Source: Nitrospirota bacterium
GTDB lineage: Bacteria > Nitrospirota > Thermodesulfovibrionia > Thermodesulfovibrionales > UBA6898
Direction of reading: 5' to 3'
Assembly (NCBI GenBank): GCA_021783515.1
Contig: JAJXTV010000032.1
Location: 1 to 40,861 of the forward strand
DNA: 40,861 bases
Shown: positions 1 through 9,968 of the stretch, one piece after another
Position numbering within the stretch: position 1 is the stretch's first letter
How the letters are laid out: each line of letters begins with the position of its first letter
Made by a program: the position numbers and the translations under genes
Notes under the pieces: model-generated
Database searches by the model: none
What the model was told of the DNA's origin: nothing
The model's input: the letters and a program-made list of their open reading frames with translations, nothing else

Positions 1-214
1 GCTGTTCTTGCTAATATATAATGCATCCCCCATGCCAACTATAACTTGCTGATTGTAAACGATATTCATCAGGCACACCCATGCATCGGCGCGAAACGGT
101 TTGCAGAATTGCGAAAATGTGGGGGGGGAAAGGAAATGCGTTTCGGGGAATACTCGTGGCACTATTCCGGTGGATGCGTTAGAATGAGGATATATCGTAT
201 CAAGGAGGCATCGC

Positions 215-340
215 ATGAGCAAAGAGAAGGACAAGCAAAAGGCAAACGCAAAGAAGAAACCACAGCACACACTGAAAGAAAAAAGACAGGCAAAGAGGGA
301 TAAAGCCGAAGGCAAGTCACTGCCGCTGATCTCCCATTGA
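215..340 (+). CDS. Tiny Lys-rich basic protein (41 aa)
   Basis: A 41-residue frame starts with ATG at 215 behind a strong ribosome-binding site (AAGGAGG at 202-208, six bases before the start) and stops at TGA 338-340. The product begins MSKEKDKQKANAKKK and is dominated by Lys, Ala, Gln and Glu, with a second basic run (KEKRQAKRDKAE) before a short hydrophobic end (SLPLISH). It has no Cys, Trp or membrane segment. Short Lys-rich proteins of this general type, carrying a KEKRxAKR-like run, occur in several phyla with no established function; that comparison is from memory. The Shine-Dalgarno site and the compositional bias are the reasons for calling it real. A nucleic-acid-associated role is a guess from charge only. 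Confidence 0.55.
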   Translation: MSKEKDKQKANAKKKPQHTLKEKRQAKRDKAEGKSLPLISH

Positions 341-466
341 GCGTATATCGGGCAGGCCTGGTCATCGATCCGAAGGGATCGTCCATATAATTTCTTGGCT
401 GCCGCTCCGTTGGCGCGGTAACGGGCCGCTTTTCGATATTTTTATTATCCTTCCCCAGAGGTGCTC

Positions 467-1135
467 ATGATTCCCTGGGAATTGCTCGATTCTGCTCAGA
501 TGCCCGGAAGCAGCGGAGAGATTCGTTTATACTGCCGGGGCAAAGAGTTCTCGATCAGAGTGAACAGATGTGAGCTCATGAATAGCAGATCACATGGATC
601 AGAAGATGCCCTGGCCGAGCGTGCGATCGCATTAATAGTTGATAGACCGCGTCCGCGCATCCTGATCGGAGGGCTGGGAATGGGATATACCACTTCTGCG
701 GCGCTGCGGCGGCTTGGTGCCGGCAGTCAGGTAGTAGTTGCCGAACTGGTGCCGGCAGTAGTGAAGTGGAACCGTGGTCCCCTTGCGGACCTGGCCGGCC
801 GGCCCCTTCAGGATAAGAGAGTCGCTGTCCTGGAGGTCGACGTTGCCGCTATCCTCAGGACTGAGCGCCGGACCTTCGACGCCATATTGCTCGACGTAGA
901 CAATGGTCCCGACGGCCTGTCGCGGGAGGGCAACGACTGGCTCTATTCCCAGACCGGACTGGATGCCGCTCACGCTGCGCTGACGAATAAGGGCGTATTG
1001 GCGATATGGTCGGCCGGTCCCGACCGCGCCTTTGCCAAACGGCTGGCCCGCTCCGGGTTCGAGGTCAACGAGGTCTGCGTGCGGGCGAGGGGTGCTGGCG
1101 GCGGCAAGCACACGATCTGGCTCGCCGTCAGCTAA
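467..1135 (+). CDS. Spermidine synthase-like SAM-dependent methyltransferase domain protein
   Basis: A 222-residue soluble protein with the Rossmann fold of the spermine/spermidine synthase superfamily. Visible motifs are the nucleotide-binding glycine loop GGLGMGYT (about residues 68-75), the acidic end of the next strand (VVVAELVPAVVKWN) and LLDVDNGPDG (Asp at about 143), where polyamine synthases hold their catalytic Asp. It is shorter than true SpeE (about 280 aa) and lacks its N-terminal beta domain, so it is more likely one of the SpeE-like proteins of unknown substrate. ATG at 467 is preferred over GTG at 461 because the AGAGG at 457-461 is correctly spaced only for the later codon. 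It is convergent with the large glucan synthase. The fold is clear; the substrate is unknown. Confidence 0.75.
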   Translation: MIPWELLDSAQMPGSSGEIRLYCRGKEFSIRVNRCELMNSRSHGSEDALAERAIALIVDRPRPRILIGGLGMGYTTSAALRRLGAGSQVVVAELVPAVVKWNRGPLADLAGRPLQDKRVAVLEVDVAAILRTERRTFDAILLDVDNGPDGLSREGNDWLYSQTGLDAAHAALTNKGVLAIWSAGPDRAFAKRLARSGFEVNEVCVRARGAGGGKHTIWLAVS

Positions 1136-1274
1136 AGCAGCGCGATCCCGGTTTAATCTCAGGCGTTCATGGCTGAGGGCTTCGGTGTGCATCATCGAGC
1201 TGCGTCTCCCGGCCCGGAGAGTGCACATCGGCATGTATGCCGGGTTCCCCGAATATTTCATAAACTGGCAGAAA

Positions 1275-4200
1275 TTAAATAGTGCGGACCTGTACCCGCA
1301 CCTCGACCGCGTGTTCCTGACGGTCGTCAACAAGAGGAATAGCATTATCGGGTTGTCCAACGCCATCGACGGTCACACCCGGCGCGCTGCCGTTATCCGC
1401 TTGCAGCACGGCGATATGGTAGACGGTTTCCCTGTACCGGTAATGCACCATGAACGACTCCCAATCCTCAGGCAGGCACGGAACGACATGCAGCCTGTCA
1501 GCTTCAAGCCTCAGACCGAGGAGCGATTCAAGGACAAGGCGGTACATCCAGCCGGCCGATCCCGTGTACCACGTCCATCCACCGCGGCCCACGTGGGGAG
1601 AGAGCGAATATACGTCGGCAGCGACAACGTAGGGTTCCACCTTATACGTCGCTATTTCCTCCCTGGTCCTCCCATGGTTTACCGGGTTGATCATCGCAAG
1701 CAGTTCCCATGCGCGTCGGCTGTCACCCAATTGAGCGAAGGCCATCGCCGTCCAGATTGCGGCATGGGTGTATTGTCCTCCATTCTCCCTTACGCCCGGG
1801 ACGTATCCCTTGATGTAACCCGGGTTCAGGTCAGATCTGTCGAACGGTGGGTCCAAGAGCTGGATCAGACCATGGTCCCGCCGGACAAGGAGCTTGTCGA
1901 CCGCTTCCATCGCCATGCGCGAGCGTTCGGCATCCCCGGCGCCCGAGAGAACGGACCAGCTTTGAGCGATGGAATCAATCCTGCATTCTGGATTTCCTGC
2001 CGAACCCAGCGGCGAGCCGTCGTCAAAGTACGCGCGGCGATACCAGCCGCCATCCCAACCGTTCTCCCCGATATTCCGGCCCAGTTGTGCCGCCTCATTC
2101 TGGCAGCGCTCGGCAAAGGGCAGGTCATTATGCAGGCGCGCAACCGCGGCAAACCGCATAAGCACGTCATAAAGGAAGAACCCCAACCAAATGCTTTCGC
2201 CTTCGCCGTGTTCGCCCACCATGTTCATGCCATCGTTCCAGTCACCCGAGCCGATGAGCGGCAGTCCGTGCCTGCCGAGTCTGAGGCCGTTCAGAATGGC
2301 CCGCACACAGTGTTCGTACAAAGTGGCGGTTGCGTCAGACCTGCCGGGAAGATCGTAATACGAGTCTTCGTCAGCAGTTACCGGGCGGCCTTCAATAAAA
2401 TGGATAGGTTCATCCAACACCCCGGTGTCTCCGGTGCAGAGCACGTAGCGGCACGCCGCCAAGGGAAGCCAGAGGAAGTCGTCCGAACAGTGCGTACGCA
2501 CGCCGCGGCCTGACGGGGGATGCCACCAATGCTGAACATCTCCTTCCTCAAATTGACGGGCAGCACAAAGGAGGAGATGCTCGCGTACCAGGCGCGGTTC
2601 TGTGTGAATGAGCGCCATTGCGTCCTGCAACTGGTCGCGGAAACCAAAGGCGCCTCCCGACTGGTAGTATCCGGACCTGGCCCAAAAACGGCACGCGAGT
2701 GTTTGGTACAAGAGCCAGCCGTTGACGAGCACATTGACTGAAGGGTCCGGTGTTTCCACCTGCACCGCGCCGAGGGTGTGGTTCCAGTACTGCCAGACCG
2801 CTTCGAGCGCCCTTCGCGCGGAAGCAGATCCGCGGAACCGGCGCACCAGGTTGCCGGCGTCATCGGCACCCTGCCCTACTCCAAGCAGGAAGACGATCTC
2901 ACGCTCCTGCCCGTCGGCCAGATCGAAGGGGACCTGGATAGCAGCGCACGGGTCCAGTGCGACCCCCACCTTGCCGGAAAGCCGCGCACGGGTCATTGCC
3001 TCCGGCCGCCGAAGCGTGCCGTTACGGCCAAGGAACTCAGTCCGGTCGCCGCTCGCCGTCCGGGTCGCATCATCCACGTCGAAAAACGTGGTTCGGCCGG
3101 AGAACTGCGTGTTGTATGGGTTTGATGCCAGGAGAGCTCCGGTCCCAGGGTCAACTTTGGTGATTACGTGCATCCCTGCTTTCGGCCGCAGATCTCCCAG
3201 CACCCATTCCGTGTAGCCGGTAGCGGACAGGCGGCGGGACCGGCCAGACCCGTTGCGAACCTTCAGGACCGTGAACTTTACCGATGCGTCTATGGCCACG
3301 TAAATCCAGACCTCGGAGCTGATGCCGTCCTCTGTGTGTTCAAAGACGCTATAGCCGAGCCCATGCCGGCTGACATACGGCGCGGAGCCGCGGCTGGGCA
3401 GCGGCGTGGGCGACCAGAAGAGGCCGCTTTCTTCATCGCGCAGGTAGAAGGCTTCCCCGCCCGAATCGCCCACAGGATCGTTGTGCCAGGGAGTAAGACG
3501 GAACTCGTGGGCATTCTCTCCCCAGGTGTAGGCGGTGCCGCTTTCCGAGACGACTGTCCCGAAGCGCGGATTCGCCAGCACATTTACCCATGGCGCCGGG
3601 GTCACCTGCCCCCGCGTAGTCGTGATTATGTACTCACGCCCATCAGGACTGAACCCCCCCAACTCGTTGGAAAAAAGCAGATCGCGGCGGGGCATTGCCA
3701 CGAATGTTACGGATTCGTTGCGAAGGGGCCGGGTCGTATTGAGCCGCGGTATTATTGCCTTCGCACTGTCGCGGCGGTTGATTTGTTCCTCCAGCGTTCC
3801 CCACCTGTCGCTGATGACGGCGCGGGAGACTGTTTGGAGCAGAATGCGGTCCTCGTTCGATATCTGCTCAACGAGCCTTACAAAAATGCCGCCCGGCCGG
3901 TCTTTCACGTTGGCTTCAAGGCCTGCGGCAATGAGCCCCATGATCTGGTCCTGAAGAAGCTGCCGGTACCCTGCGTGATCTTCGTTCCAGATCACCAGGT
4001 CCACCGCCAGTCCTTTCAAACGCCAGTATGCATGGGCCTGGACAAGCTGCCGCACCAGTTCGATATTGGCCGGATCTTCTATCCTCAACAGCACGATAGG
4101 CAGGTCACCGGAAATAGCGTATCCCCACAAACCGGATTGCCCGCGGCGGTTTTTCCTGAGAATGCCCGTGTCGGCGCGCAGCGAGGGATTGGCGTAAATG

Positions 4201-7200
4201 ATGGAGCCGGCGATACGTCCATAGAGCTGCGCATCGGCCTCCGAGGCATTGATCTGCCGCAGCAGCACCTGGCTGTGTGTCCACGCCAGGTCGAAGACAC
4301 GGTTCGCGAGACGCCGGTCCTGATATTTCTCTACAAGGCCCATACAGGCGTCACGGGTTTCCCCCATGCCCGACACGATATCTATCGTTGCCGAGGCTTC
4401 AGCATCGAGCGTTATCCGGTATCTGATGGCGACAATCGGATCGAGCACCGAGCCCTCGCTGTCCGATAGCGCCCCTGAGACAGTAGATCGGCCGCTCATG
4501 GCTTGCGGATTGACGACAGACCTTCCCCTGCCGATGAACTGCATGCGGTCGGTCTCATAGGAAACTTCTTCGATCTCAGCCCCGTGAGCGGTCATCATAT
4601 GAAACATCCACGGCGCCTGCTCGCCCTGGGAGCGGGGCCGGCGGGTGCAGAGGATCGCCCGCCTTTGGTCGATAATCTCCGTCTGAACAAAAAGATTGCT
4701 GAAAGCGGGATGCAGCGCATCCGCAGCGGGAGGCGCAAGGACGACTTCCGCGTAACTCGTGACGTCGATCGTTCTGCGTGTCCGGGAGGAGTTGGTGATA
4801 CGGGTGCGACGCAGTTCGATGTCATCTTCCGGCGAAACAACGATCTCCGTATGCGTCTTATAGTCGTGGTCGCGACGCCGAAACTCAGCCCGCGCATCCG
4901 AGAAAATCGCTTCGTATGTGTCAGACCGTTTGAGCGTGGGCTGATACGCGGTTGACCAGAATTTCCCGCTTGCCACGTCGCGAAGGTAACAAAACGTGCC
5001 CCAGTTGTCGCGGGTGGTGTCTTCGCGCCATCGTGTTACTGCCATGCCCTTCCAACTGCTGTACCCGCCGCCGGCGTTCGTGACCACCACGTGATATCTG
5101 CCGTTAGACAGAAGCTGCACCTCCGGCATCGGGGTGTTGGGGCTGTTGAAAACACGCACAGGCATCTCCGCCCCGCTGGGAATCGCACGAACGTCGGAGG
5201 TCCCCGGGGTCTCAAGATAGAAGGCAGTCGCCCTGGGGATTCGCTCCTGGAGAAGGAGCATAGCAGCCTGGAACAAAGGGTCCGACTCGAATCTTTTCTG
5301 CATCGGACGGTCCAGGAGCAGATGGGCCAGCGAGAGTAAACTCATGCCCTGGTGGTGTGCCATGAACGACCGCACTGCCGTGCTCGATTGTCCGCGGCGC
5401 TGACGCGAGGGAGTATAGTCGATCGCTTCGTAGAAACCATAGCGGGTCTCTAATCCTTCGCTACTGAGTCGCTGCAGGTTCACACAAGCCTCTTCAGGCG
5501 CCACCATCAGCGCAAGCACCGAGGCATAGGGCGCAATGACCAGGTCGTCGGTAAGCCCTCGTTTGAGCCCCAGGCCGGGCACGCCGAAGGCGCGGTATTG
5601 ATAGTTAAGATGGACATCGACCGCGTTGTAGCCTGATTCCGACATGCCCCACGGCACGCTGCGCTGCCTCCCATACCCGATCTGCCTTTCCACCGCGGCC
5701 TTATAGGTCTGGTCGAGCAATGTGTGTTCGTACGTCGGCATCACCAAAAGAGGCATCAGGTATTCGAACATCGAACCGCTCCATGAAAGAAGTACCGGTT
5801 CTCCGCCGGAGGTGGTGAGCAGGCGTCCCAGGCTGAACCAGCTTTCCTGCGGCAGTTGCCCCTGCGCAATCGCCACAAAACAGGATAATCTCGCCTCCGA
5901 AGCCAGCAGGTCGTAAAAACCCCCGTCCCTCCGGCGCTCACTCACATTGTACCCGATAGCAAGTAAATGGCGTGACCTGTCATACAGGAACTCATACTCC
6001 ATGCGGCTGAGTTGGCTTAACTGCAGTGCGAGACGCTCGATAGAAGATATCCTCTCGCCGGCCCGCTGGTTCCCTGTCCCGGCCAGTTCGCGCAGGGTAG
6101 GAATCTCATCGGTATTGCTCACTGTCGACAAAGCGAAAAATGCCAGATCATCGAGGGCAGCCCTGCATTGACCGGCAAAGGCGCGCGCCCACCACACGGC
6201 GTCCTCATCCGTAGCCGCCTGATCCGCATTCGGGGCATCGAGACTCACGGCCACTTCATCGGCGGATGCAGCGAGGTGCCCGAGACAAAGCCGCGCAGCG
6301 GCGAGCGTAGCGGGAGGGGAATTATATACGAGCTCGAGGTCCTTCCGGAGTTGAGCCAGTCGCTTATGAACGTCTCTTCCGGGAGCCATTGCGGCCGCAG
6401 CGTCCAGGAGAATCATTACGGTATCGGTAAGCCCGTCAAATAATCGTGGGCTCAGGATCTTTTGATCGGGAAGTGCGAGCAGACCGGGCCGCAATGTCAG
6501 CATGTGAGCGGCGAGGTTTCCGCTGTCGACCGTCGAAATGTACATCGGCAGCAGCGGTTTCAGAGACTGCGTGTCGTACCAGTTATAGAAGTGGCCCCAG
6601 CGCCGTTCCATGGCTTCCATCGTGCGCAGCGCATTCTCCGTGCGCTCCAGGAGATGTCCGGCTGAAAGGTAACCGAAGTCATATGCGGACAAATTTGCCA
6701 GCAGTGCAAGTCCCATGTTGGTCGGCGACGTGCGATGCGCAACCGTAGCAAGGCGATACTCCTGATAGTTATCAGGGGGCAGCCAATGATCTTCCGGGCC
6801 GACGAAGGTCTCGAAAAAAGCCCACGTTTTGCGTGAAAGCTTCCGGAGAAAGAGAGTTCCTTCAGCCGTCAGCCTTGCGCCGCGGCGCGTGAGAGGCCGG
6901 CTGATCCACCACGCGATAATAGGGGAGGCAAACCAGAGACCCAGCACAGGTCCGGCCACAGCGACCGCAGCCGGCCTCGAAAGCGCCAGATACAGCACTG
7001 CGGCGGCAGCGATGAGAGGCGCGATCCACATCGTTCGGCAGAAGTAGACGAGGTGGCCGGTATGGCTCTTAAGACTATCGCGGTCCGGAGCGTTGGACAG
7101 GTTCCATTCAAGCAGTCGTCTGTGCACTACCAGCATCCGCCACGCGGTACGCACAATCGCATCCAGGCAGTAACCCGCCTCGTAAGGCAGACACGCTAAC

Positions 7201-9968
7201 GAAAAAGAGGCCTGAGTGAAGCGTCTGAGCGCAGAGCGCACTGTGGCAGTGATATGCTGACCCGGAAGTACCTGGTCCGGCTTACGGAACATTTCCAGAA
7301 GAGAGGCAATCAGGGGCGGGACCAGGACAATTCCGATAACCGATACGGTCCATAACCATGGCGATGACGAGACGGTCCAGCCCAGCAGCAGGAGGAGTGT
7401 CAATGCCACCGGCACGAGACTGCGTCGCAGGTTATCGAAGATCTTCCATTGGGACAGTCCCGAGAGCGGATTTTTCCGGAATCGCGCTTCGGGGCCGGGG
7501 CCAGGCACGTCCGACAGCAGCCACCGCGCAATCTGCCAATCGCCCCGAACCCAGCGGTGCCGGCGGCCCACGTCTGCGCGGTAGGAGGACGGATATTCCT
7601 CGTACAACAGCACATCGCTCAGCAGCCCAGCCCGTGCATAACACCCTTCCAAGAGGTCGTGACTGAGGATCCGGTTATCAGGGAAACGCCCGCCGAGCGC
7701 CCGCTCGAAGGCGTCGACGTCATAGATCCCCTTGCCGATGAAAGAGCCTTCACCGAAGAGGTCCTGGTAGACATCCGAGACGGCCCGCGTGTACGGGTCG
7801 ATCCCGGGCTCACTCCCGCACATGCGCGCATAGCGCGACCGGTTTGTGCCCGGCAGGCTCGCCGCCACCCGTGGCTGAAGAATGCCGTACCCGGCAGTAA
7901 CGCGCTGTTTGTCATCGTCGTAGTGTGCGCGATTCAGCGGATGCGCCATGGCACCCGCAAACTGACGCGCCGAGTCGCGCGGTAATTGCGTATCCGTGTC
8001 GAGCGTGATCACATACTTTACATGCGACAGGATTTCAGTATTTCCGACGATGAGCGAAAAACGATCTTCATTCCCCCTGCCGCGCAATAAGGCGTTCAAG
8101 TCCGCCAGCTTCCCCCGTTTGCGCTCGTAACCCATCCAAATCTGCTCCTGGGGATTCCATCGGCGGGGACGGTGAAAAAGAAAAAACGTGTCACCATTTG
8201 CATTCCTGTATTTTCCATTCAGCTCTTCGATTTTCTTCCGGGCCGACTGCAACAGCGGCTTGTCCTCAGGAGTCGTTTCCTCGTTGGCGTCCCGAAAATC
8301 CGTCAGCAGGCCAAAGTGCAAGTTCTCGTCCCTGTTTGCCAGGAACCGGACTTCGAGCGCCTCGATCAGGTCCTCGATGTTCTGAGCGCTTATGAGCATG
8401 GCAGGAATCACCGCCAAGGTACGCGATTCCGAAGGGGTCCCTTTGGAGAAGTCCATTCGCGGCAGCGGATGCGGCGTCACCAGCAGCGTGGCCAGCCAGT
8501 TAACCAGGTCCACCGCCAGTTGACTGGCGCCGAGCGTCGAGAGCATGCCGAACAGCGCAAGCAGCCAGTCAGGGTGCCCGCCGGCGCGCGCTTCCGCCAA
8601 TAAGCTCCCGGCAACAATCATCGTAATCAGCGCAATCGTGCCGACATAGAACAGCAAAGGAAACGCGTAGAGGATTTTTCGGAGAGACTCTGAGATGGGG
8701 AGTTGCACCCCCACGACTCGTTCGAGCTGCGGCAGTCCCTTGTCGATCAGGTAGAACCCTACATGCGCCGCCCGGTCGTCTCTGTCCTGCCTGTCGTCTT
8801 TATGGGCCGCGGCCTCGCGCGCAAGCCCGACTGCTTTGGCTGCCACCTCTCTTTCGGATAGCAGGCTGCCTTTCGCAATCTTCTCCACTACGTGGCGGTA
8901 ACGGTCACGTGTGGCGAAATCCATCTTGTCGTAGACTCCGGCGGGGTCCTCACGCAACGCCTGCTCGACCGGACTCATCCTCTCGACGAACTCGGGCCAA
9001 TCCTTTGCCCCCAGAAAGCGGAGGCTGCCGATGCTGTTACTGATGGAAACCTGGTTGGCGGCCTGCTGCTGGTTCTCTGAATGCACCGACTGCTCTATGG
9101 TCAGACCGGACTCGGAGAGCCGCTGCTCAATCCAGGTAAGCGGCAATGCCAGGGCGGGACTCTGCCCCTGCAGCCGGCGGGCAAATTCCGCAACGAAGGA
9201 ACTCACCATAGGCGGGTCCGACCGCACCATGTCCGCAATCACAAGAATCAGACCATTGGGGTCTTTCTCCGCTGCCTCCATCATCCGGTCCGCCCAATAA
9301 TCAGCGAGGTCCCGGCTGATCCTGTCAGCGGCGACCAGGGCTGCAACGCGACGAAGGTTCTCGATCAGCGCCAGGCGCAGCATAATGGGGATTGCCCACA
9401 ATTCGCCCAGCTTCAGGACGCTCACCGTCTGGTAGGCCGCAACGAAGCTGCTCAGGGTTTCCGGGTCCACCCTGCCATCGCCGTGAGAGATCGTCTCCAG
9501 CGCAATGTCATAGACGCGCGGGATCCCGTCGGAGTGAACGTTGAGCAGGCGCGGCAGTTCCCGGCTGTAGCCCTTCGGCAGATGTCTCCTGGCGGTGCGG
9601 ATCTGTTCTTCGATCAGATAGAAGTTGTCGAGCAGCCATTCGCCTGCCGGCGTAATCCTGCGGTCAGTTTTGACAGCATCGGACAGCAGGTTGCGGGCGG
9701 AGATCAGGATTCCTTCATTCTCGGATAGCCGCGACAGAAGCCGGTCGGGCGCATGCCCCGGACTCAACTTGTGCGAGGCCGCCAGGGTCTTGCCATGCTG
9801 TTCCATCTGATCTCTGCTGAAGAGTTCCGATCGCAGTGGTGGCTTGTCACCGGCATACTTCTGTGCGGGGCCGTCTCTGCGAAGGCCCGTTCTCAAATGG
9901 GGCAGGTTCCCGAGAATGTTCTTGTTGCTCACCTTCAACCTTGAGGTCCCCCCTTTTTCTGAAGACAC
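1275..9968 (-). CDS. ndvB: Cyclic beta-1,2-glucan synthase (NdvB/ChvB/Cgs family, GT84-GH94)
   Basis: A 2897-residue membrane enzyme expected to polymerise UDP-glucose into beta-1,2-glucan, trim it and cyclise it at the inner membrane. The length matches the family (about 2800-2900). Order of parts: an N-terminal region (1-430), membrane segments near 432-500, a GT84 glucosyltransferase domain with DTDT (656-659) and RHRWVRGDW (about 803-811), further membrane segments near 845-890 and 979-1024, a glycoamylase-like domain (about 1290-1560, with FYEAIDYTPSR near 1511 and HHQGMSLLSL near 1538), then GH94 phosphorylase-type modules to the C-terminus with the acid motif GDWNDGMN (Asp about 2579). 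The start is GTG with AGAAGG four bases upstream; an out-of-frame ATG overlaps it. It is monocistronic as far as can be seen. Products of this family are periplasmic osmoregulated glucans, and no dedicated exporter (ndvA) is in the window. Confidence 0.93.
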   Translation of the reverse strand: MSSEKGGTSRLKVSNKNILGNLPHLRTGLRRDGPAQKYAGDKPPLRSELFSRDQMEQHGKTLAASHKLSPGHAPDRLLSRLSENEGILISARNLLSDAVKTDRRITPAGEWLLDNFYLIEEQIRTARRHLPKGYSRELPRLLNVHSDGIPRVYDIALETISHGDGRVDPETLSSFVAAYQTVSVLKLGELWAIPIMLRLALIENLRRVAALVAADRISRDLADYWADRMMEAAEKDPNGLILVIADMVRSDPPMVSSFVAEFARRLQGQSPALALPLTWIEQRLSESGLTIEQSVHSENQQQAANQVSISNSIGSLRFLGAKDWPEFVERMSPVEQALREDPAGVYDKMDFATRDRYRHVVEKIAKGSLLSEREVAAKAVGLAREAAAHKDDRQDRDDRAAHVGFYLIDKGLPQLERVVGVQLPISESLRKILYAFPLLFYVGTIALITMIVAGSLLAEARAGGHPDWLLALFGMLSTLGASQLAVDLVNWLATLLVTPHPLPRMDFSKGTPSESRTLAVIPAMLISAQNIEDLIEALEVRFLANRDENLHFGLLTDFRDANEETTPEDKPLLQSARKKIEELNGKYRNANGDTFFLFHRPRRWNPQEQIWMGYERKRGKLADLNALLRGRGNEDRFSLIVGNTEILSHVKYVITLDTDTQLPRDSARQFAGAMAHPLNRAHYDDDKQRVTAGYGILQPRVAASLPGTNRSRYARMCGSEPGIDPYTRAVSDVYQDLFGEGSFIGKGIYDVDAFERALGGRFPDNRILSHDLLEGCYARAGLLSDVLLYEEYPSSYRADVGRRHRWVRGDWQIARWLLSDVPGPGPEARFRKNPLSGLSQWKIFDNLRRSLVPVALTLLLLLGWTVSSSPWLWTVSVIGIVLVPPLIASLLEMFRKPDQVLPGQHITATVRSALRRFTQASFSLACLPYEAGYCLDAIVRTAWRMLVVHRRLLEWNLSNAPDRDSLKSHTGHLVYFCRTMWIAPLIAAAAVLYLALSRPAAVAVAGPVLGLWFASPIIAWWISRPLTRRGARLTAEGTLFLRKLSRKTWAFFETFVGPEDHWLPPDNYQEYRLATVAHRTSPTNMGLALLANLSAYDFGYLSAGHLLERTENALRTMEAMERRWGHFYNWYDTQSLKPLLPMYISTVDSGNLAAHMLTLRPGLLALPDQKILSPRLFDGLTDTVMILLDAAAAMAPGRDVHKRLAQLRKDLELVYNSPPATLAAARLCLGHLAASADEVAVSLDAPNADQAATDEDAVWWARAFAGQCRAALDDLAFFALSTVSNTDEIPTLRELAGTGNQRAGERISSIERLALQLSQLSRMEYEFLYDRSRHLLAIGYNVSERRRDGGFYDLLASEARLSCFVAIAQGQLPQESWFSLGRLLTTSGGEPVLLSWSGSMFEYLMPLLVMPTYEHTLLDQTYKAAVERQIGYGRQRSVPWGMSESGYNAVDVHLNYQYRAFGVPGLGLKRGLTDDLVIAPYASVLALMVAPEEACVNLQRLSSEGLETRYGFYEAIDYTPSRQRRGQSSTAVRSFMAHHQGMSLLSLAHLLLDRPMQKRFESDPLFQAAMLLLQERIPRATAFYLETPGTSDVRAIPSGAEMPVRVFNSPNTPMPEVQLLSNGRYHVVVTNAGGGYSSWKGMAVTRWREDTTRDNWGTFCYLRDVASGKFWSTAYQPTLKRSDTYEAIFSDARAEFRRRDHDYKTHTEIVVSPEDDIELRRTRITNSSRTRRTIDVTSYAEVVLAPPAADALHPAFSNLFVQTEIIDQRRAILCTRRPRSQGEQAPWMFHMMTAHGAEIEEVSYETDRMQFIGRGRSVVNPQAMSGRSTVSGALSDSEGSVLDPIVAIRYRITLDAEASATIDIVSGMGETRDACMGLVEKYQDRRLANRVFDLAWTHSQVLLRQINASEADAQLYGRIAGSIIYANPSLRADTGILRKNRRGQSGLWGYAISGDLPIVLLRIEDPANIELVRQLVQAHAYWRLKGLAVDLVIWNEDHAGYRQLLQDQIMGLIAAGLEANVKDRPGGIFVRLVEQISNEDRILLQTVSRAVISDRWGTLEEQINRRDSAKAIIPRLNTTRPLRNESVTFVAMPRRDLLFSNELGGFSPDGREYIITTTRGQVTPAPWVNVLANPRFGTVVSESGTAYTWGENAHEFRLTPWHNDPVGDSGGEAFYLRDEESGLFWSPTPLPSRGSAPYVSRHGLGYSVFEHTEDGISSEVWIYVAIDASVKFTVLKVRNGSGRSRRLSATGYTEWVLGDLRPKAGMHVITKVDPGTGALLASNPYNTQFSGRTTFFDVDDATRTASGDRTEFLGRNGTLRRPEAMTRARLSGKVGVALDPCAAIQVPFDLADGQEREIVFLLGVGQGADDAGNLVRRFRGSASARRALEAVWQYWNHTLGAVQVETPDPSVNVLVNGWLLYQTLACRFWARSGYYQSGGAFGFRDQLQDAMALIHTEPRLVREHLLLCAARQFEEGDVQHWWHPPSGRGVRTHCSDDFLWLPLAACRYVLCTGDTGVLDEPIHFIEGRPVTADEDSYYDLPGRSDATATLYEHCVRAILNGLRLGRHGLPLIGSGDWNDGMNMVGEHGEGESIWLGFFLYDVLMRFAAVARLHNDLPFAERCQNEAAQLGRNIGENGWDGGWYRRAYFDDGSPLGSAGNPECRIDSIAQSWSVLSGAGDAERSRMAMEAVDKLLVRRDHGLIQLLDPPFDRSDLNPGYIKGYVPGVRENGGQYTHAAIWTAMAFAQLGDSRRAWELLAMINPVNHGRTREEIATYKVEPYVVAADVYSLSPHVGRGGWTWYTGSAGWMYRLVLESLLGLRLEADRLHVVPCLPEDWESFMVHYRYRETVYHIAVLQADNGSAPGVTVDGVGQPDNAIPLVDDRQEHAVEVRVQVRTI

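Noticed and set aside
46-303. 85-codon plus-strand frame at the left edge
   Set aside because: It overlaps the better supported small gene at 215-340 in another frame, has no ribosome-binding site and no recognisable composition.
632-1366. 244-codon minus-strand frame opposite the methyltransferase
   Set aside because: It is antisense to the SAM-binding gene and overlaps the end of the glucan synthase; no motif supports it.
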